Assembly (NCBI RefSeq): GCF_015223055.1
Contig: NZ_JADFBX010000006.1
Span: 1 to 64,000 of the forward strand
DNA length: 64,000 nt
Origin: Pedobacter sp. MC2016-24
GTDB taxonomy: Bacteria; Bacteroidota; Bacteroidia; Sphingobacteriales; Sphingobacteriaceae
Reading direction: 5' to 3'
This document shows positions 7,084-14,723 of the stretch, piece by piece. The notes beneath the pieces are model-generated. The model had not been told where the DNA came from. It searched no databases and worked only from the letters and a program-made list of their open reading frames with translations. The translations under genes were made by a program, and so were the position numbers. Position 1 is the first letter of the stretch; every line of letters begins with the position of its first letter.

Positions 7084-7845
7084 ATGAAATTAATAAAGAA
7101 ATTGAGAAATATATTTAGTGACATTTTCGCAGACGCTACTCATGCCAGTTCAAGTTGGGAGAACAGACCCTATGACTTCTACCTGATTTTCGGACAGATC
7201 GACGAGAATGAATCACCCTGGATAACAGTCAATTGGAAATCTGACTTTGAATCCTATTTTGACTTACTCATAAAACAAACTGAAAATATCAGAGAAACAG
7301 GAATTAGGGTCGTAAAATACAAACCTGAAAAACGAGTATCTAAAAGGGATAACAGAGAGTTTATATATCACTCAGACATAAAACTTGGACGACTGAAATG
7401 GGATGAAAAATCACACGAGAAATGGACAACACCTGATAACATTGAAAACTATTTTCTCAACTTTGAACTTTGGAATCCCATTTGGACAATTTGCGACAAA
7501 AGACAATCACCACCGGATATTTATATTACCATATCCAATGAAAGAGATTTCGAAAAAGAGCGCGACATTAAATTCGGATATTTCATAGTCATTGCAATTG
7601 GAAAGAATTTAAAGATCGATTCCAAACCTATATTAAAAGCGTTATCTGAAAGAATTAACGCAAAGGCAACAATATTGAAGACAAGAAAATGGGGCAAACC
7701 TGAGAAAGCTGGAAGGTGGACTTTTAATAATTGGATTCAAGATACTTTTAGTAACGGCATTTATGAGGGAAAAAATATGCACGAATTTGACTTTGACAAA
7801 TTAGAATTTGAGCCAGCATGGGAAGTAATATATCGACAGGGATAG
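7084..7845 (+). CDS. Hypothetical protein
   Basis: A 253-residue protein without a signal peptide or membrane segment. It is rich in Lys, Trp and aromatic residues, with charged helices at the start (MKLIKKLRNIFSDIF) and blocks such as WTTPDNIENYFLNFELWNP, YFIVIAIGKNL and KWGKPEKAGRWTF. I do not recognise a family. Its composition is more AT-rich and lysine-rich than neighbouring genes, which hints at recent acquisition. The ATG at 7084 follows a poor ribosome site but no better start is visible. It stands alone between the MazG-like gene and the CHAD gene. Confidence 0.55.
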   Translation: MKLIKKLRNIFSDIFADATHASSSWENRPYDFYLIFGQIDENESPWITVNWKSDFESYFDLLIKQTENIRETGIRVVKYKPEKRVSKRDNREFIYHSDIKLGRLKWDEKSHEKWTTPDNIENYFLNFELWNPIWTICDKRQSPPDIYITISNERDFEKERDIKFGYFIVIAIGKNLKIDSKPILKALSERINAKATILKTRKWGKPEKAGRWTFNNWIQDTFSNGIYEGKNMHEFDFDKLEFEPAWEVIYRQG

Positions 7846-8060
7846 AGCGCAGTTTTGTGCTTTGTATATACCATTCAACTTAATGCTCGTTGAGTAGCAT
7901 CCAGGAATTTCCGAATTTATCGCGAGCATGGCAAAGCGGTTCGCGAAGGAGGGGGTACTACAAGATAACAAAGATATCCATGATCTGGTTTGATATGGTT
8001 GTGCTAAACCTTTATGGTGGTCTTGTGTTTAGTAATAGCGCATGTATTTTAAAAGGGTTT

Positions 8061-8831
8061 ATGGAGAAGAAAAAAATTAGAGCTCAGATCAGGAAAGAAG
8101 GCAAATCAGCGAAACGCGCTTTGCGTGGGTTTATGAAAAAAGGGGATCAGGATAAGTTGCACAAGTTTAGGGTAGGCATCAAGAAGCTGCGTGCTGTGGC
8201 TTCTTTGATTGAAACGACCAATGCCAAGACCGATATCAGGAATAAACTAAAGCCGGTGAAAGAAACCTATCAGCTCAGTGGAATGGTCAGAGACAGTTAC
8301 TTACATCTCCAACTGGCCCAGACCTTGCCGGCGGCAGATAAAAAATATCTTTCGGCGGAAAAACGGTCAATGAAAAAGGCGGCTCGAAAACTGCGTAAAG
8401 ACCGGCCTCTCCATCTCTCAATGCTGCGCCGTGCGGAGAAAAAGTTACTTAAGCACATTCCGAGAGTGAAAGACAAAAAAGTCAGGGATTTTTATGAAAG
8501 GGAGCTTCTGGGCATCGGGGAGTGTTTAGTCTCGAGTGCCGGAGTGGAGGAGATGCATGACTGTAGAAAGCGGCTGAAAGTCCTCCTGTACAATTTTCCG
8601 CTGGTGGAGGACGCATTGCGTGAACCTTTCAATGAAGAATATCTGCAGCAGGTGCAGACCGCTATTGGCGACTGGCACGATCAGGTACTGGCAGCGGTTC
8701 TGTTTCCCGAACTAAAAAGCAATACTCAACGGATGCTTAGGAAAGTTAAAACAGCAACTGAAAATTTTCAGGCCCGGGCTACTACTGCTGGTAAAGCGTT
8801 GATAGAAAAAAAGAATAAGTCATGGGGGTAG
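8061..8831 (+). CDS. CHAD domain protein
   Basis: A 256-residue helical protein of the CHAD family, very rich in Lys and Arg. The conserved repeats are seen as HKFRVGIKKLRA near the start and MHDCRKRLKVLLYNF in the second half, the positively charged faces that bind polyphosphate in characterised CHAD domains. I start it at ATG 8061 (MEKKKIRAQIRK). The open frame continues back to 7890 but the extra 57 residues are unlike the family. Its last 10 bp overlap the CYTH gene that follows, so the two are coupled. Together they probably form a polyphosphate-binding/triphosphatase pair in the cytoplasm. Confidence 0.8.
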   Translation: MEKKKIRAQIRKEGKSAKRALRGFMKKGDQDKLHKFRVGIKKLRAVASLIETTNAKTDIRNKLKPVKETYQLSGMVRDSYLHLQLAQTLPAADKKYLSAEKRSMKKAARKLRKDRPLHLSMLRRAEKKLLKHIPRVKDKKVRDFYERELLGIGECLVSSAGVEEMHDCRKRLKVLLYNFPLVEDALREPFNEEYLQQVQTAIGDWHDQVLAAVLFPELKSNTQRMLRKVKTATENFQARATTAGKALIEKKNKSWG

Positions 8832-9298
8832 AAATTGAACGGAAATTTTTAGTGGATAAAAAATTGTGGTATGCTCTGGACAAACCGGATGGAAAGCACT
8901 ATCGACAGGGTTATTTACTGAACGGGGAGGATCGGGTAGTTCGTATTAGGGTGGCTGGAGATCAGGGATTTATAACGGTCAAGGGTGCCGGAGAAGCGAT
9001 TACCAGGCTGGAGTATGAATATGAGATACCAAAGTCTGATGTTCAGGAGATGCTGTATCGGTTCAAACCAGAAGGAACTGAGAAAATCAGGTATCGAATC
9101 CCGGAGGATAGCGGCCTGGTCTGGGAAGTGGATGAATTCTTAGGAGCGAATCAAGGTCTCATCGTTGCTGAAATCGAGCTTAATTTTGAGGATCAGCAGT
9201 TTTCCCGACCAGATTGGCTGGGCAGGGAAGTTACGGAAGATGATCGGTATTCGAATTCCAGTTTAGCCTTGCGCCCTATAGTCCCGAATAGTGAATAG
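8822..9298 (+). CDS. CYTH domain triphosphatase
   Basis: A 158-residue triphosphate-tunnel enzyme. The diagnostic ExExK motif is VEIERKF at 3-9. The tunnel basic residues appear in EDRVVRIRV and KIRYRIPE, and the metal-binding acidic strands in WEVDEFLG and VAEIEL. A length near 155 fits bacterial CYTH proteins that hydrolyse tripolyphosphate or act as thiamine-triphosphatase/class IV cyclase relatives; inorganic triphosphatase is the most likely activity. It overlaps the CHAD gene by 10 bp. In E. coli YgiF the same two domains are fused in one chain (CYTH first), so this is a split version in the opposite order. Confidence 0.87.
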   Translation: MGVEIERKFLVDKKLWYALDKPDGKHYRQGYLLNGEDRVVRIRVAGDQGFITVKGAGEAITRLEYEYEIPKSDVQEMLYRFKPEGTEKIRYRIPEDSGLVWEVDEFLGANQGLIVAEIELNFEDQQFSRPDWLGREVTEDDRYSNSSLALRPIVPNSE

Positions 9299-9328
9299 AA
9301 TAGCACCGACAATCTTAATCAAAAGCAA

Positions 9329-9364
9329 AACGCCGTTTTTCGATAAGAAAAGCGACGTTTTTTT
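9329..9364. terminator. Rho-independent terminator
   Basis: AACGCCGTTTTTC pairs imperfectly with GAAAAGCGACGTT around a short loop, followed by seven T. It closes the CHAD-CYTH operon. The A-rich left flank may let it serve the convergent SDR gene as well. Confidence 0.7.
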
Positions 9365-9418
9365 GCCTAATGATTAGCGATTATCCATGATTATAGCATT
9401 TTACCCGGTTTTTACGGA

Positions 9419-10162
9419 TTATTTTAATGCGTAGTTAAGGTAACCACCATCTGCGATGATCTCTGTTCCGGTAATAAAACTTGCGGCGTCGGAAGCCAGG
9501 AATAAAACTGTTTTTGCAATTTCATCAGGATCACCAAGTCGTTGCAGCGCTGTAGCCTGAGCTAAAAACGCTTTTGCTTCTGATGGTACGGCATTTTCTA
9601 AACCAGGGGTTAAAATGGGTCCTGGACTAACGATATTGACACGGATTTTTCTTCCCGCCAATTCGTTGGCTGAAATCTGGGCAATTTTATTCAATGCTCC
9701 TTTGGTTGCAGAATATATGCTGGCACCCGAATTTGCCGCTGTGGCTACGGTTGAAGAAGTGAATACCACCGCAGCTCCATCTGCAAGGTGGGGGAGTAAT
9801 TTTTGCAATGTGAAGAAATGTCCCTTGACATTGGTATTGAATTGTGCATCAAAATTTGCCTCAGTTACTTTTTCTATGGGCTCAAAGGTCGCAATTCCCG
9901 CATTTAGGAAAAGGACATCTAATTTGTTTCCGCTTTCTGCAACTGCTTTTTCCAGAATTGAAATATCTTCGATTTTTGAAGTGTCGGATAGTACAGTAAT
10001 CAATTTCGGATTGTTTATTTCTGCTCTTGCTTTTTGTAGATTTTCAGCATTTCTACCTGTAATCCACACGCTTGCGCCTGCATTGATAAATGCTTTTGCT
10101 GTTGCTAAGCCTATTCCGGTAGTTCCACCTGTAATAACGACGTTTTTATTTGTAAAGTCCAT
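9419..10162 (-). CDS. SDR-family NAD(P)-dependent oxidoreductase
   Basis: A 247-residue classical short-chain dehydrogenase. The cofactor loop is TGGTTGIG at 11-18, the NAG motif NAGIA is near 87, the catalytic Ser lies in FTSSTVA and the YxxxK pair in YSATK. The C-terminal GTEIIADGGY is typical. It should reduce or oxidise a small carbonyl or alcohol in the cytoplasm; the substrate is unknown. It is divergent from an HxlR regulator gene across 104 bp containing a dyad array, a common arrangement in which the regulator responds to a reactive carbonyl or oxidant. Confidence 0.88.
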   Translation of the reverse strand: MDFTNKNVVITGGTTGIGLATAKAFINAGASVWITGRNAENLQKARAEINNPKLITVLSDTSKIEDISILEKAVAESGNKLDVLFLNAGIATFEPIEKVTEANFDAQFNTNVKGHFFTLQKLLPHLADGAAVVFTSSTVATAANSGASIYSATKGALNKIAQISANELAGRKIRVNIVSPGPILTPGLENAVPSEAKAFLAQATALQRLGDPDEIAKTVLFLASDAASFITGTEIIADGGYLNYALK

Positions 10163-10188
10163 GGTTAAATTTTTAAATATTTATGGTG

Positions 10189-10264
10189 CAAAGTTAGAAT
10201 AGCTAAATTTATTTAGGTTACTTTGTAACGAAAAGTAACAGTAACTTTTGGGTAACAAGGTAAC
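10189..10264. promoter_or_regulatory. Divergent promoter with HxlR-type operator dyads
   Basis: Outer arms GGTTACTTTGTAAC (10216-10229) and GTAACAAGGTAAC (10252-10264) enclose an inner dyad AAAAGT/ACTTTT at about 10231-10249. On the minus strand TAACTTTG (10196-10189) fits a -7 element for the SDR gene. The arrays of GTAAC half-sites lie immediately before the HxlR start at 10267, suggesting autoregulation and control of the SDR gene. Confidence 0.5.
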
Positions 10265-10266
10265 TT

Positions 10267-10617
10267 ATGACTGAAAATGAATGCCAGTTGGGGCACAAAA
10301 AAGAGATTATGGCTGTCCACGATGCGATGGACATTTTGAACGGGAAATGGAAAATTTCCATCATTTCGTCCATTTGCTATTATAACAAAAGAAGATTTTC
10401 CGACATTCTGAATGACGTAAAGGGCATATCGAATAAAATGTTGAGTAAAGAATTAAAGGAATTGGAGATCAATAAATTGATCACGCGTACTGTATTAGAT
10501 ACTCAGCCTATATCTGTGCAATATCAATTGACAGAATATGGCATGACGTTAAAGACCATTATCAACAACCTGGCAGAATGGGGAATAGCGCACCGTAAAG
10601 TAATTATAGGTAAATAG
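10267..10617 (+). CDS. HxlR-family transcriptional regulator
   Basis: A 116-residue winged-helix protein with the family order: Cys5 near the N-terminus, MDILNGKWKISIISSI, RRFSDILNDVKGISNKMLSK, LKELEINKLITR, and the wing VQYQLTEYGMTLKTII before EWGIAHR. It binds DNA as a dimer. The GTAAC-rich dyads directly upstream are its probable sites, and the divergent SDR gene its probable target. The single N-terminal cysteine could be a redox or electrophile sensor, as known for some family members. Confidence 0.87.
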   Translation: MTENECQLGHKKEIMAVHDAMDILNGKWKISIISSICYYNKRRFSDILNDVKGISNKMLSKELKELEINKLITRTVLDTQPISVQYQLTEYGMTLKTIINNLAEWGIAHRKVIIGK

Positions 10618-10721
10618 AATTGATCATGCTTAAACGCATCGATTTATAAAGATCAGCTTCGTCGTCCAGTAGCTGACGAATGCTGAAAATGCCTGTTTTA
10701 AACTTTAATAACGTTATTTTA

Positions 10722-10816
10722 TACCCTATCGGGTACGATTTTAGTGAAAATAATTTAAATAGTACCCGATAGGGTATATTTTATGTGTAAATGGAACTTT
10801 TATACCTTTTCGGGTA
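10722..10816. promoter_or_regulatory. Three spaced TACCC-N4-GGGTA operator-like dyads
   Basis: TACCCTATCGGGTA (10722-10735), TACCCGATAGGGTA (10763-10776) and TACCTTTTCGGGTA (10803-10816) are spaced 41 and 40 bp apart, so they face the same side of the helix. A 12-bp palindrome AATAACGTTATT lies just before them (10707-10718). The gap 10618-10876 has no credible gene. It also holds a hairpin AGCTTCGTC/GACGAATGCT (10655-10684) that may terminate the flanking convergent genes. Confidence 0.5.
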
Positions 10817-10876
10817 TAACTTACTAAGGCATCATTTTTATCTGCATCTGTTTCACCTGGTATTGCTTTAAAACTG

Positions 10877-12448
10877 TCATAACTCTCCCTGCTGAATAAG
10901 GTTTTCGATACAATACTCAGCAATTGCTGTGATAGTCATCAGGGGATTTACACCAATGGTTCCCGGGATTAATGATCCGTCTACGACATAGAGGTTGTCA
11001 TGCCCTTTGAGTTTGCCATATAAATTGGTGGATTCGGCTAATACACAACCCCCTAGTGGGTGATAGCAAATGTTGGCACCGAAACCATTCCTAAACAGCA
11101 GACGGCTTCTCGTTCCCCCGTTAGCCCGGTTCATTTTGCGGACAAAATAGTTTGCATTCGCTTTCATCTTTAATGTATGGCTTTTATCCCATTCTAATAC
11201 AAGTCGGCCACTCGCTTTATCGTGTCCTACCAACCCTTTTTTATCCACTCGGTTGATGAGCAGGTAAAGTGCTGTAGCCACATCCATACCAAGTGGTAAA
11301 GGTGCAATTTCTGTAAAAAATGGATGTTCATCATCATCCCAGTTGTCAACTCCGCCTACAGGAATGGTGGATTGCTGCGCTCCCGTGCCTCCGGAGAATG
11401 GCTTGACCCAGTTTCTTCCCGTCATAAAATTTCCGTTGTTTCCCCAGTTCTTTCCTACAGATGGATCAAGAGGAAAGTTATTGGAAGCCTGGGAGTGCAG
11501 GAGTAGCTTTAGGGTTCCCATGGTACCGGCACCGAGTACCAACTTAGTGCAATGAAAAGTTTTATCGGCAACAGTTTTTCCTAAGGTATTGAGCTGTCTA
11601 ACATTTATGCTGTAGCTGTTATCGTCATTTCTTGTGATTGCATCAGCACAGTGCAGTTCCAGGATTTCCAGGTTGCCTGTAGCCAATGCTTTTTCAAGAT
11701 AGGTCTTGTCCAAGCTGTTTTTGCCGTAATTGTTGCCATAAATTACTTCGGCATTCAGGGCAGACCTTGGTACCTCATTTTTATATTCCTTTTCCATGTA
11801 TTTGAAATCGTAAACATTTGGTACTCTTACGGTCTTAAAGCCGGCATTACGGGCTTCAGATTCTCCTACGCGGGTATATTTATAATAAGGGCAATCTTTT
11901 AAAAATTGTTCATCGATACCATTCACTTTTAGCTCCTGGCTTGCCAATGGGAAATAAAAATTATAAAATTTTTCGGCATCGAGACTTGGAAAAATTTCTT
12001 TAAAATAGCTCTTTTTAGGTATTACAGCCATCCCACCATTTACTATTGATCCACCTCCAACGCCTCTGCCAACCCAAATGTCGATATTTTTGAAACTAAA
12101 CCTGTCTAAAGCTCCCGTGAAGGGGCGTAATGGAAAAATATTCATGAATGGGGCAATGGTTTTATTTTTTAGCCAGGCCGCACTTTTCCCGGGTTTTAAT
12201 AAGCTGGAGTATTTGATCCCTGACTTAGCCCAGTCGACCCCCATTTCCAGGATCAATACTTTTTTTCCTGCTTCACAAAGACGCAAAGCGGCAACAGCAG
12301 CCCCGTATCCGGAACCGATGATGATAATAGGCCTGTTGGTTTCTATCCCGCTTGTACTCGGCTGCGCTCCCGAAAGGGAGGTTGATTTCGAAAACCATGA
12401 CCTGCCTGTATTCAATATACCCGAAAAGATGTTTTTTGTTTTATCCAT
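10877..12448 (-). CDS. GMC oxidoreductase, cholesterol-oxidase-like
   Basis: A 523-residue FAD enzyme. The dinucleotide motif GSGYGAAVAALRLCEAG is at 45-61. GRGVGGGSIVNGGM at 127-140 is the GMC signature 1 region. FTEIAPL near the middle has the glutamate typical of cholesterol oxidases. CYHPLGGC near 461-468 has the active-site His, and GSLIPGTIGVNPLMTITA the conserved Asn. This set is that of class I cholesterol/sterol oxidases rather than of glucose-methanol enzymes generally. There is no signal peptide, so it may be cytoplasmic. It is encoded 48 bp after a DUF2147 gene in the same operon. The substrate is unproven; a sterol, hopanoid or other hydroxylated lipid is plausible. Confidence 0.78.
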   Translation of the reverse strand: MDKTKNIFSGILNTGRSWFSKSTSLSGAQPSTSGIETNRPIIIIGSGYGAAVAALRLCEAGKKVLILEMGVDWAKSGIKYSSLLKPGKSAAWLKNKTIAPFMNIFPLRPFTGALDRFSFKNIDIWVGRGVGGGSIVNGGMAVIPKKSYFKEIFPSLDAEKFYNFYFPLASQELKVNGIDEQFLKDCPYYKYTRVGESEARNAGFKTVRVPNVYDFKYMEKEYKNEVPRSALNAEVIYGNNYGKNSLDKTYLEKALATGNLEILELHCADAITRNDDNSYSINVRQLNTLGKTVADKTFHCTKLVLGAGTMGTLKLLLHSQASNNFPLDPSVGKNWGNNGNFMTGRNWVKPFSGGTGAQQSTIPVGGVDNWDDDEHPFFTEIAPLPLGMDVATALYLLINRVDKKGLVGHDKASGRLVLEWDKSHTLKMKANANYFVRKMNRANGGTRSRLLFRNGFGANICYHPLGGCVLAESTNLYGKLKGHDNLYVVDGSLIPGTIGVNPLMTITAIAEYCIENLIQQGEL

Positions 12449-12496
12449 GATGCATAGTTGCTTTAGATATCCTTACAAAACACGGCTTGAAAACGT

Positions 12497-12901
12497 CTAT
12501 TTAGAAACGCGTGTCCACCTTTCGGTCCTTCCGATAAGTGAGATGCCAATGTAACCCCTCAGGTCCAGTTCTTTAGCGCTTTTTACTTTGATGGTGCAGC
12601 TATATGTTTTATCCTGTTCCGGATCATGCGCTTCACCCTGGTATTCAAGATCACTTTTCTTTTTAAGCCCGGTCAGGATCAGCGCTCCGTGAAATTTCTT
12701 AGCCTTCTCGCTCTGGTCTTTTGTCCATATTAATTTTCCATTGTACAATCCATCTTTTGCCTTGTAAATCTCAATCTTGCTGATGCTGTTCTTGGTAAGC
12801 CAAATTCCCTGCAAATCCTGGGCCTGGGCACAAAGGGTGCCTGACATGAGCAAAACTGCAATGAAACAGAATTTGCTAACTGATCTTTTTTTTGTTTCCA
12901 T
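12497..12901 (-). CDS. DUF2147 exported protein
   Basis: A 134-residue protein with a signal peptide (about residues 1-28, ending AQAQ). The mature part shows the DUF2147 lipocalin-like pattern: LQGIWLTKNSISKIEIYKA, LYNGKLIWTKD, AKKFHGALILTGLKK, EYQGEAHDPEQDKTYSCTI, LDLRGYIGISLIGRTERWTR. It is periplasmic or surface-located and may bind a lipid-like ligand. It is the first gene of a two-gene operon with the GMC oxidase, suggesting a shared hydrophobic substrate. That link is inference. Confidence 0.8.
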   Translation of the reverse strand: METKKRSVSKFCFIAVLLMSGTLCAQAQDLQGIWLTKNSISKIEIYKAKDGLYNGKLIWTKDQSEKAKKFHGALILTGLKKKSDLEYQGEAHDPEQDKTYSCTIKVKSAKELDLRGYIGISLIGRTERWTRVSK

Positions 12902-12958
12902 AACTACGAATAGGTTGTAATATTTAAAATTCTAAATCTTTGTCACTATGTATACAGC

Positions 12959-12989
12959 TTGCTTATAAATAGGCAATGTGTTACTTTTG
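12959..12989 (+). promoter_or_regulatory. Predicted promoter of the TetR gene
   Basis: TTG at 12959-12961 and TACTTTTG at 12982-12989 fit the Bacteroidota -33/-7 pattern with a 20-bp spacer. CAGCTTGC occurs on both sides of it (about 12955 and 12993), which could be regulator half-sites shared with the divergent DUF2147 operon. Confidence 0.4.
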
Positions 12990-13115
12990 TAGCAGCTTGC
13001 AATTTAAAAGCCAACATGGATAATTTTATTTTCAATTTTCCATGTGATTGATCATTAATAGGCAAATGGGGGCCAGATTGTTCGGTAAGTATAACAGGAG
13101 ATAAAAATTGTAGAT

Positions 13116-13691
13116 ATGAAAGGATCTAATGACAGACGCATTCGCTATACTAAAATGGTATTGCGCGAATCCATGCTGGACTTGCTGAATAGCAAGCCCC
13201 TCAATCAGATATCAATTACTGAACTTTGCAAAGCGGCAGACGTTAACCGGAATACTTTTTATAATCACTACAGCACACCGTATGAAATGATACGGGAAAT
13301 GGAAAACGAGATCTTAAATGCGCTCATGGTTTCTATTAAAGACATCAACAATGTCAACGATATTATTCTGGCTGCGTGCAGGACGCTGGAAAGTGATAAA
13401 AAAATGAGCGTAATCATTTTTTCTGAGTCTGACTCCAGCAACCTGCTTTCCAAGGCACTGTCATCCTTCAGGAATACTGAGATTGCTGCACAGAAGAACG
13501 GCGGCTTGCAGCAATCTTTATTGGATAAAGTCTATTTATTCGGGGAACAGGGCACAATTGCTTTAATGAGAGATTGGGTAGTTGGTGGTTTTAAAGAATC
13601 TGCTGAAGCTACAGCAGAAGTTATTTCTTTTTTAATCCAAAGTATCAATGGATCTGTAGGTGCTTTTAAAAGTAAAATTGATAAAACTTAA
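13116..13691 (+). CDS. TetR/AcrR-family transcriptional regulator
   Basis: A 191-residue regulator. The N-terminal helix-turn-helix runs LRESMLDLLNSKPLNQISIT to CKAADVNRNTFYNHYSTPYE (about 17-56), the standard TetR DNA-binding layout. The helical C-terminal part is of the TetR_C type that binds ligand and dimerises. It is divergent from the DUF2147-GMC oxidase operon across 214 bp and is the likely repressor of that operon. A ligand related to the oxidase substrate is a reasonable guess. Confidence 0.85.
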   Translation: MKGSNDRRIRYTKMVLRESMLDLLNSKPLNQISITELCKAADVNRNTFYNHYSTPYEMIREMENEILNALMVSIKDINNVNDIILAACRTLESDKKMSVIIFSESDSSNLLSKALSSFRNTEIAAQKNGGLQQSLLDKVYLFGEQGTIALMRDWVVGGFKESAEATAEVISFLIQSINGSVGAFKSKIDKT

Positions 13692-13726
13692 ATCAGGCAA
13701 TTTCCATGATTGAATGTGTAGTTGGG

Positions 13727-13858
13727 CTTGAAAGATTTGACCGAGCGATATGGTGAGATTTATTACCTGCTGGTGTTAGAGACTCCAGTGGAAAATTTTA
13801 CTGCCGGAGCTTGGTGGAAGGATCTGGTGGCTGATGACCCTTATTGCATGTTACAATA
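13727..13858 (+). pseudogene. Short coding-like remnant
   Basis: An open stretch without a clear start reads LKDLTERYGEIYYLLVLETP, then VENFTAGAWWKDLVADDPYC, ending at a TAG. It has protein-like composition but I cannot assign it. It may be the 3' scrap of a deleted gene. It is too short to claim as a gene. Confidence 0.25.
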
Positions 13859-13872
13859 GTGACACCAAATAT

Positions 13873-14463
13873 TTATTTCAAAATACTGGCAAGCAGCAAT
13901 GTTAATGCAATGTGTTTCATGTTATCCTGTAGATATTTTTGAGCAATGCATATTTGGTTTTCGACCGTTCGTTTGGATATGGAGAGTCTTTCTGCTATTT
14001 CGCCATTGGTTAGATTTGCTATCCTGCTTAAAAGAAAAATTTCTCGGCAACGCTTCGGCAGGTCAAGTAAAACATGCTCTATGTCCTCTTGTAAGTTAAG
14101 GTACCTGATTTTTTCTTCACCCTCATTGTTCACCAATGTTCCGGAAATTGGGAGTTGATCGTAATTCTCAACATAGGCCAACCGCATCTTTTTTCTAGTC
14201 TTCAATACTTTATAGGTATGATAACGTGCGCTGGTAGTCAGATAATTTTTGAATGAGCCAATAATCAGTGTATCCCTCTTCCTCCAGATATTCAGAAAGG
14301 TATCGTTGGCAATTTCAGCTGCCGACTCTGCATCATTTAAAAAAGAAAATGCCGTGGTATATACTGCCTGCCAGTAACGATCGAAAAGTAATTCGAAAGA
14401 AGGGATGCTTCCAAACTTTATGGCTTCCCATAGTTCATCATCGGGGGTATTTCTATCAAGCAT
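13873..14463 (-). CDS. ECF sigma factor of the first SusCD locus
   Basis: A 196-residue RNA polymerase sigma-70 factor of the FecI-like ECF class. Region 2 covers SFELLFDRYWQAVYTTAF to ESAAEIANDTFLNIWRKR (about 22-62), with the -10 binding helix. Region 4 covers CREIFLLSRIANLTNGEIAE and RLSISKRTVENQICIAQKYL (about 140-178). A hydrophobic C-terminal tail (HIALTLLLASILK) is usual in the Bacteroidota members. It is divergent from a FecR gene, its probable anti-sigma partner, and should direct transcription of the SusC-GH43 operon when the substrate is sensed. Confidence 0.9.
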   Translation of the reverse strand: MLDRNTPDDELWEAIKFGSIPSFELLFDRYWQAVYTTAFSFLNDAESAAEIANDTFLNIWRKRDTLIIGSFKNYLTTSARYHTYKVLKTRKKMRLAYVENYDQLPISGTLVNNEGEEKIRYLNLQEDIEHVLLDLPKRCREIFLLSRIANLTNGEIAERLSISKRTVENQICIAQKYLQDNMKHIALTLLLASILK

Positions 14464-14723
14464 ATAATTGGTTATGCTAAATTAACAAAAATACCCATTA
14501 AATTTTATACTCTTTTTTAATACTGAAAAAGATAAAACGAAATGATCAATGTGTTTATACTAAAGAATGTATACAGCCTGTGTGCACGACACCTATTTAC
14601 ATAATTTTAAAAAAAAAACATGAGTTGTATGTGAGTTAGCCTTTAAAAAAAGTCTCTATACATTTATTGAGGCCGTGCAGCTGAGCACTGCACTATTATA
14701 TAGCCCTAATAATTTAACCATTT

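Noticed and set aside
7890..8060. An N-terminal extension of 57 residues on the CHAD protein
   Set aside because: The extension has no family similarity and an unlikely composition. The ATG at 8061 opens directly into the conserved basic helix.
10741..10923. A 60-residue minus-strand frame that could serve as a gene controlled by the TACCC-N4-GGGTA sites
   Set aside because: It overlaps the end of the GMC oxidase gene, spans the dyads themselves and has no domain-like sequence.
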